Assembly (NCBI GenBank): GCA_035539175.1
Contig: DATLIY010000007.1
Span: 372,001 to 436,000, forward strand
Origin: Acidisarcina sp.
GTDB taxonomy: Bacteria; Acidobacteriota; Terriglobia; Terriglobales; Acidobacteriaceae
Reading direction: 5' to 3'
DNA length: 64,000 nucleotides
Made by a program: the position numbers and the translations under genes. This document shows, piece by piece, positions 33,525-43,475 of the stretch; position 1 is the first letter of the stretch; each line of letters begins with the position of its first letter. The notes beneath the pieces were generated by a model. The model was not told the origin of the DNA, ran no database searches, and worked only from the letters and a program-made list of their open reading frames with translations.

Positions 33525-34882
33525 TCTTCCAGCGTGCTAAGAACGGCGTCCGCCGACGGATCGAGCGTCAGCGTACCGCGCTCAAACCTGGCAAGCTCCG
33601 GCTCCAGTCCCGCCGTCTCCTCCGGCTTCAGCAGCGTGCGGCGATGGAAGTCGATGGTGTAATCGGAATCCTTCAGCGTGTGCCCCGTCAGCAGCAGCAC
33701 GACGCTCTCCGACGAGTCGACCTTGCCCTGGCGAACCAGTTTTTTGAGGCCCGCAAGGGTCACTGCGGATGCGGGCTCGCAGCCGATACCTTCACGGCCG
33801 ATCTCGGCCTTGGCCAGCGCGATCTCCGCCTCGCTCACCTGCTCGCAGGATCCGCCCGTCTCCCGCAGAATGCGAACCGCCTTCCGCCACGAAGCGGGAT
33901 TCCCGATCCGGATTGCGGTTGCCCGGGTCTTCGCTTCCACCGGCTGCAGGCTGTTTCCGCCGTTCTGCTCCATGCTGAGGTAGAGAGGATTGGCGCCCTG
34001 TGCCTGGATTACAGAGATCCGCGGAATCCGGGTCGTCAATCCAAGCTGGCGCATTTCCAGAAATCCCTTGCCCAGCGCCGAGCAGTTGGCCAGGTTGCCG
34101 CCGGGAACGATCAGATGATCCGGAACATCCCAACCCAGCTCCTCGGCGATCTCAAATGCGGGAGTCTTCTGGCCCTCAAGCCGATAGGGATTCACCGAGT
34201 TCAACAGATATACCGGCGCCCGCTGGACCACCTCGGCCAACACCTTGACGCATCCGTCGAAATCCGTGCGTAGCTGGCAGGTGAGCGCGCCGTAATCCAT
34301 TGCCTGCGACAGCTTGCCCCAGGCAATCTTCCCTTCGGGAATCAGTACCAGGCAGTTCATCCCGGCGCGCGCGGCATAGGCAGCCATGGCAGCCGAGGTG
34401 TTCCCGGTAGAGGCGCAGGCTACCCACTTATAGCCGCGCTCGCGGGCTATCGAGAGGGCCGTCGTCATTCCCGTGTCCTTAAAGGACCCTGTCGGATTCA
34501 TGCCCTGATGCTTTGCTAGCAGGCGCTCCACTCCCGCACTCTTTCCGCAGCGCGGCATGGGGTAAAGCGGAGTGTTGCCTTCCCGCAGCGTCACGGCTGT
34601 GGCGGAATCCTGAAGGATCGGCAGGACTTCGCGAAAGCGCCACACGCCGCTCTGGTCCAGCGGCTCGGTCGAGTGGCGCCGCTCCTTCCATAGCCAGCGC
34701 AAGGCGCTTGCGTTCGGCGTCCAGGACTTGGGCTGGACAGTGCTTGCGCCCTGGCTCCATCCCGGATACTCCACCTCGTACAGCTCCCCACATTGGGGGC
34801 AGCGGAAATTACTTGGCATCTGGTCACGGGCAACAATGCTGGCGCAACCAATGCAACGCAGTTGATAGAGACTTTCAATCAT
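33509..34882 (-). CDS. thrC: Threonine synthase
   Basis: A 457-residue PLP enzyme. The ATG at 34882 (MIESLYQLRC) is chosen because it begins the conserved zinc-ribbon-like head (CIGC...CPQC, residues 10-29); longer in-frame sequence overlaps the upstream intergenic region. The PLP lysine is in NPTGSFKDTG. It converts phosphohomoserine to threonine. No clear ribosome site precedes this ATG. Transcribed with thrB and divergent from modA. Confidence 0.93.
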   Translation of the reverse strand: MIESLYQLRCIGCASIVARDQMPSNFRCPQCGELYEVEYPGWSQGASTVQPKSWTPNASALRWLWKERRHSTEPLDQSGVWRFREVLPILQDSATAVTLREGNTPLYPMPRCGKSAGVERLLAKHQGMNPTGSFKDTGMTTALSIARERGYKWVACASTGNTSAAMAAYAARAGMNCLVLIPEGKIAWGKLSQAMDYGALTCQLRTDFDGCVKVLAEVVQRAPVYLLNSVNPYRLEGQKTPAFEIAEELGWDVPDHLIVPGGNLANCSALGKGFLEMRQLGLTTRIPRISVIQAQGANPLYLSMEQNGGNSLQPVEAKTRATAIRIGNPASWRKAVRILRETGGSCEQVSEAEIALAKAEIGREGIGCEPASAVTLAGLKKLVRQGKVDSSESVVLLLTGHTLKDSDYTIDFHRRTLLKPEETAGLEPELARFERGTLTLDPSADAVLSTLEEWMGK

Positions 34883-35020
34883 GGATATGGCTAGCCTAGC
34901 AGCAATCTGCCGGATGATGAACGGAAATTGCCTCTGCCGCCCCCTGTCGTCTTCGAAGAAAGCCGTCATGCGGCTATGCTGGTAATCACCGCCGCAGAGA
35001 ACCTGCCAGGGAATAAGCGG

Positions 35021-35809
35021 ATGAAAGGAGCGGCCGCCGCAGTGACGTGGAAAGCTCTGAAGAGGATCGCGATCCTACTGGCCCTGTCATTGGCCACCGG
35101 GCTCCATGCCCAGCAGCCACTGCGGATTGCCGCCGCTGCCGATCTGCAGCCGGTGCTGCCTGCAGTGATCGCGGCGTACCAGCAGAGCACCGGAGCCCAT
35201 CTTGAAGCGTCGTACCAGTCCTCCTCCACCCTGGCCGCCCAGATTGAGAACGGAGCGCCCTTCGATCTCTTTCTCTCCGCCGACCTTGCCCTTCCCCGCA
35301 AGCTCATCGCGGACGGACTGGCGGACTCCGAAGCCCCAGTGCCCTACGCCCAGGGCACTCTTGTCCTCTGGACCCGAAAAGACTCCCGCTTCCCTCATCC
35401 GTCTCTGGATACCCTCCGGGATCCTCAGTTGAAGAGGCTGGCCATCGCCAATCCGCAACACGCTCCCTATGGAAGAGCCGCCATGGCCTCGCTCGCCAGC
35501 CTCCACCTTGCCGAAACCCTCCAACCCAAACTGGTAACCGCGGAAAATATCTCTCAGGCGGCACAGTTCGCGGACTCGGGAAACGCCGACGCCGGCCTGC
35601 TCTCGCTCACCTCCGCGCTCACCGGCCGCCTGCGAAGCTCGGGCAGCTATTTTGAGATGCCGGCAAGCTCCTATCCTCCCATCGTGCAAGGCGCCATCGT
35701 GGTTCGGCGGTCCAGCCAGCGCGATGCAGCCCATCGCTTTCTCAAGTACCTGCTCTCGCCTGCCGTTGGCAACCAACTGGCAGCCCGGGGGCTGAAGCCG
35801 GTGAGATAG
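35021..35809 (+). CDS. modA: Molybdate ABC transporter, periplasmic binding protein
   Basis: A 262-residue protein. ATG at 35021 gives a good signal peptide (LKRIAILLALSLATGLHAQQ). The mature part shows ModA motifs: LRIAAAADLQPVLP, SYQSSSTLAAQIENGAPFD and FLSADLALPRKL. It captures molybdate or tungstate in the periplasm. It is followed by modB after 4 bases. Confidence 0.92.
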   Translation: MKGAAAAVTWKALKRIAILLALSLATGLHAQQPLRIAAAADLQPVLPAVIAAYQQSTGAHLEASYQSSSTLAAQIENGAPFDLFLSADLALPRKLIADGLADSEAPVPYAQGTLVLWTRKDSRFPHPSLDTLRDPQLKRLAIANPQHAPYGRAAMASLASLHLAETLQPKLVTAENISQAAQFADSGNADAGLLSLTSALTGRLRSSGSYFEMPASSYPPIVQGAIVVRRSSQRDAAHRFLKYLLSPAVGNQLAARGLKPVR

Positions 35810-35813
35810 CTCC

Positions 35814-36476
35814 ATGGACCTCCAAGCCCTCTGGCTGACCTTCCGGCTCGCCTTTACCACGACCCTGATCCTGCTGGTCGTGGCCATTCCGCTGGCCGGC
35901 TGGCTGGTGCTGAGCCGTGCCCGATGGAAACCTCTGGTCGAAGCGCTCGCCGGATTGCCCCTGCTCCTGCCGCCCACCGTCCTAGGCTTCTACCTGCTGG
36001 TGCTGCTGGGGCCGCGCACCGCTCCTGGGCGCTACTATGAAGCCCTGACCGGCCATCAGCTCACCTTCTCCTTTGCTGGATTGGTGGTTGGATCCGTCCT
36101 CTACAGCCTCCCCTTCGCCCTGCAGCCGATGACCTCCGGCTTTGCGGCAATCGATCAGTCCGTGATCGACGCCGCGGTGCTGCTGGGAGCGGGCCCACTC
36201 CGCCTGCTACTGCATATCCTTCTTCCCCTCGCACGCCGCTCCGTCCTGGCTGCCGCGGTTCTGGCTTTTACGCACACCGTCGGCGAGTTTGGCGTTGTGC
36301 TGATGATTGGCGGCGACATTCCGGGCTCTACGCGTACCTTGTCGATTTCCATCTTCGACCAGGTGCAGGACTTCGCCTACGCGCAGGCGAATCGCACCGC
36401 GCTGGTGCTCCTGCTCTTCTCCTTTGTTGCCCTGCTGCTGCTCTATTGGCGGCGAAGCGGAGCGTCCAATGCCTGA
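35814..36476 (+). CDS. modB: Molybdate ABC transporter, permease
   Basis: A 220-residue permease with five to six membrane helices and the EAA-type loop (DAAVLLGAGPLRLLLHILLP). N-terminal LWLTFRLAFTTTLILLVVAI and PPTVLGFYLL are characteristic of ModB. Its stop overlaps the modC start by 8 bases. Confidence 0.94.
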   Translation: MDLQALWLTFRLAFTTTLILLVVAIPLAGWLVLSRARWKPLVEALAGLPLLLPPTVLGFYLLVLLGPRTAPGRYYEALTGHQLTFSFAGLVVGSVLYSLPFALQPMTSGFAAIDQSVIDAAVLLGAGPLRLLLHILLPLARRSVLAAAVLAFTHTVGEFGVVLMIGGDIPGSTRTLSISIFDQVQDFAYAQANRTALVLLLFSFVALLLLYWRRSGASNA

Positions 36477-37245
36477 CCGGGGAAGCGCTGCCCAGAACAG
36501 CAGAGAAAAGGTGAGCACCGAAACCCGGCCGTTCCTCACCGCGCAACTTCAGAGCCGCCTTGGCAGCTTCTCGCTCCGTGCCGAATTCAGCCTTTGGGCG
36601 CCCTGGACCGTACTCTTCGCTCCCTCCGGAGCTGGCAAGACCAGCGTTCTGCGCCTCCTCGCCGGCCTGACGCGGCCAGATCGCGGCTCAGTCCTCTTTC
36701 GCGGCAACACCCTGGTAAACACGGCCCAGGGCATCTTCCTGCCACCGGGACTGCGAAGCATCGGCTTCGTAACCCAGCAGTCCGCCCTCTTTCAGCACAT
36801 GAGCGTTGCAGAGAACGTGGCCTTCGGACTGCGAAAACTGCCCTTGGCCGAGCGCCAACGGCGGGTGGAAGCGATGCTCAGCCTGTTGCAGGCGGAATCA
36901 CTCGCCAACCGCAGACCCGCGCAACTCTCTGGCGGAGAGCAACAGCGCGTTGCCCTTGCCCGGGCTTTGGCGCCGGAGCCCCAAATGGTGCTGCTCGACG
37001 AGCCCTTCTCCGCCCTGGACGCCACGCTGAAGGAGCGCGTCCTGCCCCGGCTCGCCGCCTGGCTCGACGAGCGAAATATTCCGGCGTTCTATGTCTCTCA
37101 CGACCTGGCCGAAGCCTTCCAGACTGCGGCAGAGGTCATCGTGATGCATGAAGGGGTGGTTGTTGCGCAGGGGTCCGCCGACGAAGTGCTAGCCGAAGAG
37201 CGCAATCGGCTGCTCCGCAACCTTCACATACATCCGAAGGTATAG
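36469..37245 (+). CDS. modC: Molybdate ABC transporter, ATPase, short form
   Basis: A 258-residue ATPase with Walker A (APSGAGKTS), signature motif (LSGGEQQRVALARAL), Walker B (QMVLLDEPFSALD) and the switch His (YVSHDLAEAF). The C-terminal molybdate-binding (Mop/TOBE) domain of longer ModC proteins is absent. ATG at 36469 overlaps the end of modB. Confidence 0.94.
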   Translation: MPDRGSAAQNSREKVSTETRPFLTAQLQSRLGSFSLRAEFSLWAPWTVLFAPSGAGKTSVLRLLAGLTRPDRGSVLFRGNTLVNTAQGIFLPPGLRSIGFVTQQSALFQHMSVAENVAFGLRKLPLAERQRRVEAMLSLLQAESLANRRPAQLSGGEQQRVALARALAPEPQMVLLDEPFSALDATLKERVLPRLAAWLDERNIPAFYVSHDLAEAFQTAAEVIVMHEGVVVAQGSADEVLAEERNRLLRNLHIHPKV

Positions 37246-37261
37246 CAATAATTTGCAATAG

Positions 37262-37285
37262 GTTACATCGCGTTATTCATGTAAC
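37262..37285. terminator. Weak hairpin between modC and murB
   Basis: GTTACAT and ATGTAAC (7-bp stem, 10-base loop) in the 52-base gap of two converging genes; no T-run directly follows, so terminator function is uncertain. Confidence 0.35.
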
Positions 37286-37297
37286 ACTTAAGCTATT

Positions 37298-38323
37298 TTA
37301 ACTGACCAGCACAGGCTCCGGTTCCAGCCGGATTCCATACTGTGACTCCACGCTCGCCACGATCCGGTCGCGCAGATCGAGCACCTCCGCTGCGCTCGCA
37401 CCTCCTCGGTTGATCAGCGCCAGCGTATGCCGGCTGGAGATCCCCGCCCGCCCTAAGATATATCCCTTTGGAAACCCGGCATGCTCCAGCAGCCAGGCCG
37501 CTGGGATTTTGACATGGCCCGGCCCGGCGCCATAATGCGGAACCGGCACATCGCTCCGCTTCTCAATGGCCCTTAAAACCGCCTCTGCCACTACGGGATT
37601 CTTGAAGAAACTTCCCGCGCTAACGCAGTCTGGATCGCCATCAACCAGAAGCATCCCTTTGCCGCGCCGTATCTCCCGCACCGCCGAGGCAACTTCCGCG
37701 AGGCTCGGAGCCTCCCTCTTTTCCTGAAAGTATTGCTTGAGGTCTGGATAGGTAATTAATGGTTCTAAATGCTTTGTAAGTCTATAGTCAACCCGGCTGA
37801 CAATGTACCGCCCGCGCTCCGATCCGTTGAAGATGCTGCGACGGTAGGCAAATCCACAGGCGGATGCGGGGATATCCACAAAGGTCTCGGAGCGCAGGTC
37901 CAGCGCTCGAACCGACACAATGGTCTGCGAAACCTCCTGACCGTACGCTCCCACGTTCTGCACCGGAGTGCCGCCGACGCTGCCCGGAATTCCCGCCAGG
38001 CACTCCAACCCGGCATAGTCGGCAGCTACCGCTTGCGATACGAAGGAGTCCCAGTCCTCTCCAGCGGCGACGGTATAGACCCCCTCCCCCAGCGACTCCA
38101 CGCCCCGTAACCCTATATGCAGCACCAGACCGGGATAACCGGCGTCTGAAACAAGGAGGTTGCTGCCTCCGCCCAGAACGAAGAGCGGCACGCCGCGCCC
38201 TCGCGCAAAAGCTACGCCTTCCAGGATGTCTGCCTCTGTTGCGGCTTCTGCAAACCAACGGGCCGGCCCACCGATGCGAAAGGTAGTGTAGGGGGCAAGA
38301 GCTACGTGTTCTTTCAATTGCAT
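37298..38323 (-). CDS. murB: UDP-N-acetylenolpyruvoylglucosamine reductase MurB
   Basis: A 341-residue flavoenzyme. FAD-binding motif FVLGGGSNLLVSDAGYPG (about residues 49-66), GIPGSVGGTPVQNVGAYGQE, the catalytic Ser in SAGSFFKNP, and a C-terminal RHTLALINRGGA. It makes UDP-MurNAc for peptidoglycan in the cytoplasm. Monocistronic, convergent with modC and divergent from the bacilliredoxin gene. Confidence 0.97.
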   Translation of the reverse strand: MQLKEHVALAPYTTFRIGGPARWFAEAATEADILEGVAFARGRGVPLFVLGGGSNLLVSDAGYPGLVLHIGLRGVESLGEGVYTVAAGEDWDSFVSQAVAADYAGLECLAGIPGSVGGTPVQNVGAYGQEVSQTIVSVRALDLRSETFVDIPASACGFAYRRSIFNGSERGRYIVSRVDYRLTKHLEPLITYPDLKQYFQEKREAPSLAEVASAVREIRRGKGMLLVDGDPDCVSAGSFFKNPVVAEAVLRAIEKRSDVPVPHYGAGPGHVKIPAAWLLEHAGFPKGYILGRAGISSRHTLALINRGGASAAEVLDLRDRIVASVESQYGIRLEPEPVLVS

Positions 38324-38438
38324 TTTGTAGAAGGGTACACCTTGAATCGTTAGAAGCAGCCGTGCGTCTTACAATAAGGACAGTCGGTAGCTCTAGATAG
38401 TGAGAACGGTCGATGGCTTTCAGCCGGAGGAGAAGCAA

Positions 38439-38864
38439 ATGTACCCAGAGATCATGGTGATTCCGATGCGCGAGGAACTGACGCGCGCCGGAATTAAGGA
38501 AGCGCGCACGGCGCCGGATGTGGATAAGGCGCTGGCGCAAACAGGCACGACGATGGTCGTTGTCAATTCAATCTGTGGCTGCGCCGCAGGCAAGATGCGC
38601 CCCGGCGTCCGCCTCGCGCTGCAGAACACAGTCGTTCCGGATCAGTCGATTGCCGTCTTCGCAGGTCAGGATCGCGAAGCCACGGAACGCGCCCGCTCCT
38701 ATTTCGAAGGCAATCCGCCCACTTCCCCGGCGATCGCCATTCTTCGCGACGGAAAGCTTGTCTACCTGATGCAGCGTTCCGCGATTGAGGTCAGCACGGC
38801 GCAGGAGATCGCGCAGGAGCTGGCTCGGGCCTTCAACGAATTCTGTGCCCAGACCACGGCCTAG
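38439..38864 (+). CDS. Bacilliredoxin (BrxA/BrxB, YphP/YqiW family)
   Basis: A 141-residue protein. ATG at 38439 (MYPEIMVIPMREELTRAG) has GGAGGAGAAG upstream; a GTG 13 codons earlier is less likely. The Cys46-Gly-Cys48 active site in VNSICGCAAGKMRPG is the family hallmark. In Firmicutes these enzymes remove bacillithiol from proteins; in other phyla the thiol partner is less certain. Followed by a strong terminator. Confidence 0.92.
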   Translation: MYPEIMVIPMREELTRAGIKEARTAPDVDKALAQTGTTMVVVNSICGCAAGKMRPGVRLALQNTVVPDQSIAVFAGQDREATERARSYFEGNPPTSPAIAILRDGKLVYLMQRSAIEVSTAQEIAQELARAFNEFCAQTTA

Positions 38865-38933
38865 GCTCGCCGTTGGTCCGCTCGTCATTCGTTCAAGGAT
38901 TACTTCAATGATTGGCCGCAAAGGCCAGCTACA

Positions 38934-38963
38934 AAAATGCCCTCGCCGAAGCGAGGGCATTTT
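38934..38963. terminator. Bidirectional terminator between the bacilliredoxin gene and thiC
   Basis: A perfect 13-bp stem including A/T ends (AAAATGCCCTCGC, loop CGAA, GCGAGGGCATTTT). Confidence 0.93.
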
Positions 38964-38984
38964 CATCTTCTTTCGAACTTTCAT

Positions 38985-40559
<1,575 letters not shown>

Positions 40560-40806
40560 CTAGCCGGCAGCAGGATATTCGATGGCGCAACCGCCCAGGA
40601 TCAGGGATTTTTCATGGCCCCGCATCTTGCCGCCGCCGCATCTGTCCTGCAACTTTCGTGGCATCATGACCTGCCCTGGATGTTCGCATGCTCCTCCAGT
40701 CTGGGGATGGCATGCGAGGAGGAATATGGGAGACCCTGATTCGCCGGGGAAACGGCGCAAGCCTTTGATTTAGAGCAAGCCCGTCCCCGTCGTTGGGAGG
40801 TTTTCC

Positions 40807-40896
40807 ATGCATTTCTTTCTTTATGTCTTGGCTTTTCTCGTAGTGGTGGTTTGTCCCGCCGCCTATGCCGCATCCCATGAACCCAGAAATGAGTGA
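40807..40896 (+). CDS. Possible 29-residue membrane or secreted micro-ORF
   Basis: ATG at 40807 has GGGAGG six bases upstream. The peptide is hydrophobic for most of its length (FFLYVLAFLVVVVCPAAYAA) and ends in a short polar tail, like a lone signal peptide or small membrane protein. It lies between thiC (divergent) and ccmE. The 100 bases before it contain a small CGCCG/CGGCG hairpin but no riboswitch that I recognise. There is no homology evidence, and it could be spurious. Confidence 0.4.
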   Translation: MHFFLYVLAFLVVVVCPAAYAASHEPRNE

Positions 40897-40971
40897 TCCC
40901 ATTTGGCCCCTGAATTCTTGACCATAGGACACCAACTCCATAAGCTAGACTAGGGGTTGGTGAATCTCTCT

Positions 40972-41427
40972 ATGCAAAACAAAGCGCACGGCATTCGGAT
41001 CGCTGCCGCGATTGTCATCATTCTGGCCACCATCAGCTACCTGGCGGTCAGCGGCGTTCAAGCCAACAAGAGCTATTACGTTACCATCAAGGAACTTCAG
41101 GGGCTTGGCGACAAAGCGTACACCCGGCACCTGCGGGTAGCGGGAAGTGTGGCCCCGGGCTCAATCGAGCGCAACGGCACCAATGCCACCTTTGATCTGG
41201 TCGAAAACGACCAGCACATACGCGTTTCCTACAAGGGAACGGAGCCACCTCCGGATACGTTCAAGGACGACGCGCAAGCTTTGGCCGTAGGCACCTATGG
41301 CCGCGATGGCGTCTTCCACGCCACCCAACTGCAGGCCAAGTGCGCCTCGAAATACGCGCCCGCACCGGGAGCAAAACCCGGCGTGCAAACGACGGCTCCA
41401 GCGCCGACCGGCACCGCCTCCATGTAG
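40972..41427 (+). CDS. ccmE: Cytochrome c maturation heme chaperone CcmE, CxxxY type
   Basis: A 151-residue protein anchored by one N-terminal helix (IRIAAAIVIILATISYLAVS), with an OB-fold periplasmic domain. The heme-attachment site reads KCASKY: a Cys (124) stands where the usual His of HxxxY would be, with the Tyr (128) retained. This matches the CxxxY variant known from some deltaproteobacteria and archaea. ATG at 40972 is preferred over a TTG five codons upstream. First gene of the ccm cluster. Confidence 0.9.
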   Translation: MQNKAHGIRIAAAIVIILATISYLAVSGVQANKSYYVTIKELQGLGDKAYTRHLRVAGSVAPGSIERNGTNATFDLVENDQHIRVSYKGTEPPPDTFKDDAQALAVGTYGRDGVFHATQLQAKCASKYAPAPGAKPGVQTTAPAPTGTASM

Positions 41428-41494
41428 TTTTCCGCAGAACGCCGGACTGCCAACAGGTTTCGCAGTCTGGCGTTTTCTCCGTATACTCGCAGAA

Positions 41495-42175
41495 ATGCCT
41501 TCCATTGCTCGTCTGGAGAATGTCTCCAGACTCTTCGGTACCTTCGCGGCACTTCGGCAGGTCTCAACCGAATTTGAGGCTGGCCGCTGTTACGTACTTC
41601 TCGGCGAAAACGGAGCCGGTAAGTCGACCATGCTGCGCATCCTCGCCGGGCTGCTCCACCCCAGCTTCGGCAAGGTCCTCATCTTCTCCTCCTCAGGCGC
41701 AGGCTCAACCCCGCAGTTGCAGCGCGGCCGCATTGGCTACATGAGCCATGCGCCGATGCTCTACGACGAATTGTCGGCTACCGAGAATCTTGCCTACTTC
41801 GCGAACCTGTACCGCGATCAACCCTGTCTGGCTCCAGCCGATGCTTTGCGCTCCGTGGGGCTGGACCCCTCGCTGACACGCCCTGTCGGGCAGTACTCTC
41901 AGGGAATGCGGCAACGCACCTCCCTCGCCCGCGTGCTGATTTCACAGCCAGAGCTGCTGCTACTCGATGAGCCCTTTTCCAACATGGATGTAGGCAGCGC
42001 CCGGCAGATGATCTCCCTGCTGGCACAGTTTCGCAGCGGGCACCGGACGATCCTCCTCACCACGCATCAGCGCGAGTTGGCTGAACCGATTGCCGACTAC
42101 TTCCTGACCCTGCAGTCTGGCCGCCTCGTCTCCACGCAGGAAGGGCCTCGTCTGCTGGCGGAGGCGCACCGGTGA
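41495..42175 (+). CDS. ccmA: Heme exporter ATPase CcmA
   Basis: A 226-residue ABC ATPase. Walker A GENGAGKST, signature YSQGMRQRTSLARVL, Walker B LLLLDEPFSNMD. With CcmB and CcmC it drives release of heme-loaded CcmE. ATG at 41495 begins the conserved ABC fold; earlier in-frame sequence belongs to ccmE. The stop overlaps the next gene by 4 bases. Confidence 0.88.
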   Translation: MPSIARLENVSRLFGTFAALRQVSTEFEAGRCYVLLGENGAGKSTMLRILAGLLHPSFGKVLIFSSSGAGSTPQLQRGRIGYMSHAPMLYDELSATENLAYFANLYRDQPCLAPADALRSVGLDPSLTRPVGQYSQGMRQRTSLARVLISQPELLLLDEPFSNMDVGSARQMISLLAQFRSGHRTILLTTHQRELAEPIADYFLTLQSGRLVSTQEGPRLLAEAHR

Positions 42176-42654
42176 AGACCAACGCGGCACGCCTGCTGGA
42201 CTCACTCAACATCGCTTATGAAATGCGCGATTACGAGGTCGACCCCGAGGATCTCTCGGCCATCGCCGTCGCCAAAAAGGTCGGTCTCCCCGCCGAACAG
42301 GTCTTCAAGACGCTGCTGACCGCCTCCGGAACGGGCGAGCACTATTTCGCTGTGATTCCCGGCGATGCCGAACTCGACTTCAAAAAGCTGGCCAAGGCAG
42401 CCGGAACACGCAAGACCGAGATGGTTCCCCTCAAAGATGTGCAGCACCTTACGGGTTACATCCGGGGCGGCGTGACCGTCTTTGGCGCGAAAAAAGCCTT
42501 CCCTGTTTTTGTCGATGAGACGATAGAGATGTTCGACACAATCTCCGTTTCAGCAGGGGTGCGCGGCACGCAACTGCTGCTGGCTCCGGCCGATTATCTC
42601 CGCGCGGCTGAGGCCACCGTGGCAGCGCTTACGAAAGAAGGGCCCACCGCTTGA
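42172..42654 (+). CDS. ybaK: YbaK-type Cys-tRNA(Pro) deacylase
   Basis: A 160-residue protein of the YbaK/EbsC editing family: an N-terminal AARLLDSLNIAYEMRDYEVD, the substrate-binding Lys in QVFKTLL, and FGAKKAFPVFVDE near the C-terminus. It hydrolyses mischarged Cys-tRNA(Pro). GTG start overlapping the ccmA stop (GTGA), and its own stop overlaps the ccmB start. Its insertion between ccmA and ccmB is atypical. Confidence 0.88.
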   Translation: MKTNAARLLDSLNIAYEMRDYEVDPEDLSAIAVAKKVGLPAEQVFKTLLTASGTGEHYFAVIPGDAELDFKKLAKAAGTRKTEMVPLKDVQHLTGYIRGGVTVFGAKKAFPVFVDETIEMFDTISVSAGVRGTQLLLAPADYLRAAEATVAALTKEGPTA

Positions 42655-43322
42655 AGCAGCCGTACCTATGGACACATCTGGCGAAAGACCTGCGCATCGA
42701 GTGGAGGTCGAAGGATGCCATCAACTCGATGCTCTTCTTTGCCCTGCTGGTGGTCGTCCTTTTCAGCCTGGCCTTTGACCCCACCATCGCGGTTTCGCGA
42801 CAGATCGCAGGCGGTATTCTCTGCGTAGCCACGCTGTTTGCCTCGGTAACGGCGCTGAACCAGGCCTGGGCCCGCGAGCTTCGGCACCACGTTCTGGACG
42901 CGCAGCGCATGAGCCCGGCACCGGCATCGTCGCTCTTTCTGGCCAAGGTTATCGCCAATTTTTTCTTTGTCAGCGTAGTGCAAGTACTGCTTGCACCATT
43001 GTTCATTATGTTCTACAACCTGCATGCTTTAGGGCAAGGATGGCTGTTGGCCGTCGTGCTGCCGCTGGGAACCTGGGCGCTGGTGGTCAACGGGACTTTT
43101 TTTGCCGCACTCTCCATTCGCAGCCGCAACCGGGAACTCCTGCTGCCGCTGATCCTCTTTCCTATCTTTATTCCGGCGATGCTGGCGATGGTGCAGGCGT
43201 GCACCGCCATCCTTACGGGTGAGTCGGACCCGGATCTCTGGATGAAGATGCTGGCCGGATACGACGTGATCTTTACAACAATCTGCCTGCTGCTGTTTGA
43301 GACGATTCTGCACGCAGAGTAG
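42651..43322 (+). CDS. ccmB: Heme exporter permease CcmB
   Basis: A 223-residue protein with six hydrophobic segments and CcmB features: KDLRIEWRSKDAINSMLFFALLVVV at the start (seen as IEWRSKDAINSMLFFALLV) and LLPLILFPIFIPAMLAMVQA late. TTG start overlapping the upstream stop (TTGA). It forms the CcmAB transporter. A structured 153-base gap follows. Confidence 0.9.
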   Translation: MKQPYLWTHLAKDLRIEWRSKDAINSMLFFALLVVVLFSLAFDPTIAVSRQIAGGILCVATLFASVTALNQAWARELRHHVLDAQRMSPAPASSLFLAKVIANFFFVSVVQVLLAPLFIMFYNLHALGQGWLLAVVLPLGTWALVVNGTFFAALSIRSRNRELLLPLILFPIFIPAMLAMVQACTAILTGESDPDLWMKMLAGYDVIFTTICLLLFETILHAE

Positions 43323-43364
43323 AACCTAACTTGCCTCTGGAGTCTGCTCCCGAGGGACTGGACC

Positions 43365-43401
43365 GGCAGTCCATCCGTCTTCGGATGGATCGGATACTGC
43401 G
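43365..43401 (+). other. Structured element between ccmB and ccmC
   Basis: A perfect 8-bp stem (TCCATCCG, loop TCTT, CGGATGGA; 43370-43389) sits inside an outer GCAGT/ACTGC pair. There is no T-run, so it may be an mRNA processing or stability element rather than a terminator. Confidence 0.45.
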
Positions 43402-43475
43402 GGGGTGATTGAAATCACATGCGCCGCATGCACCAAGGGCGGTAAACTGAACTAGTTTTCAATGGGGAAAAGCGC

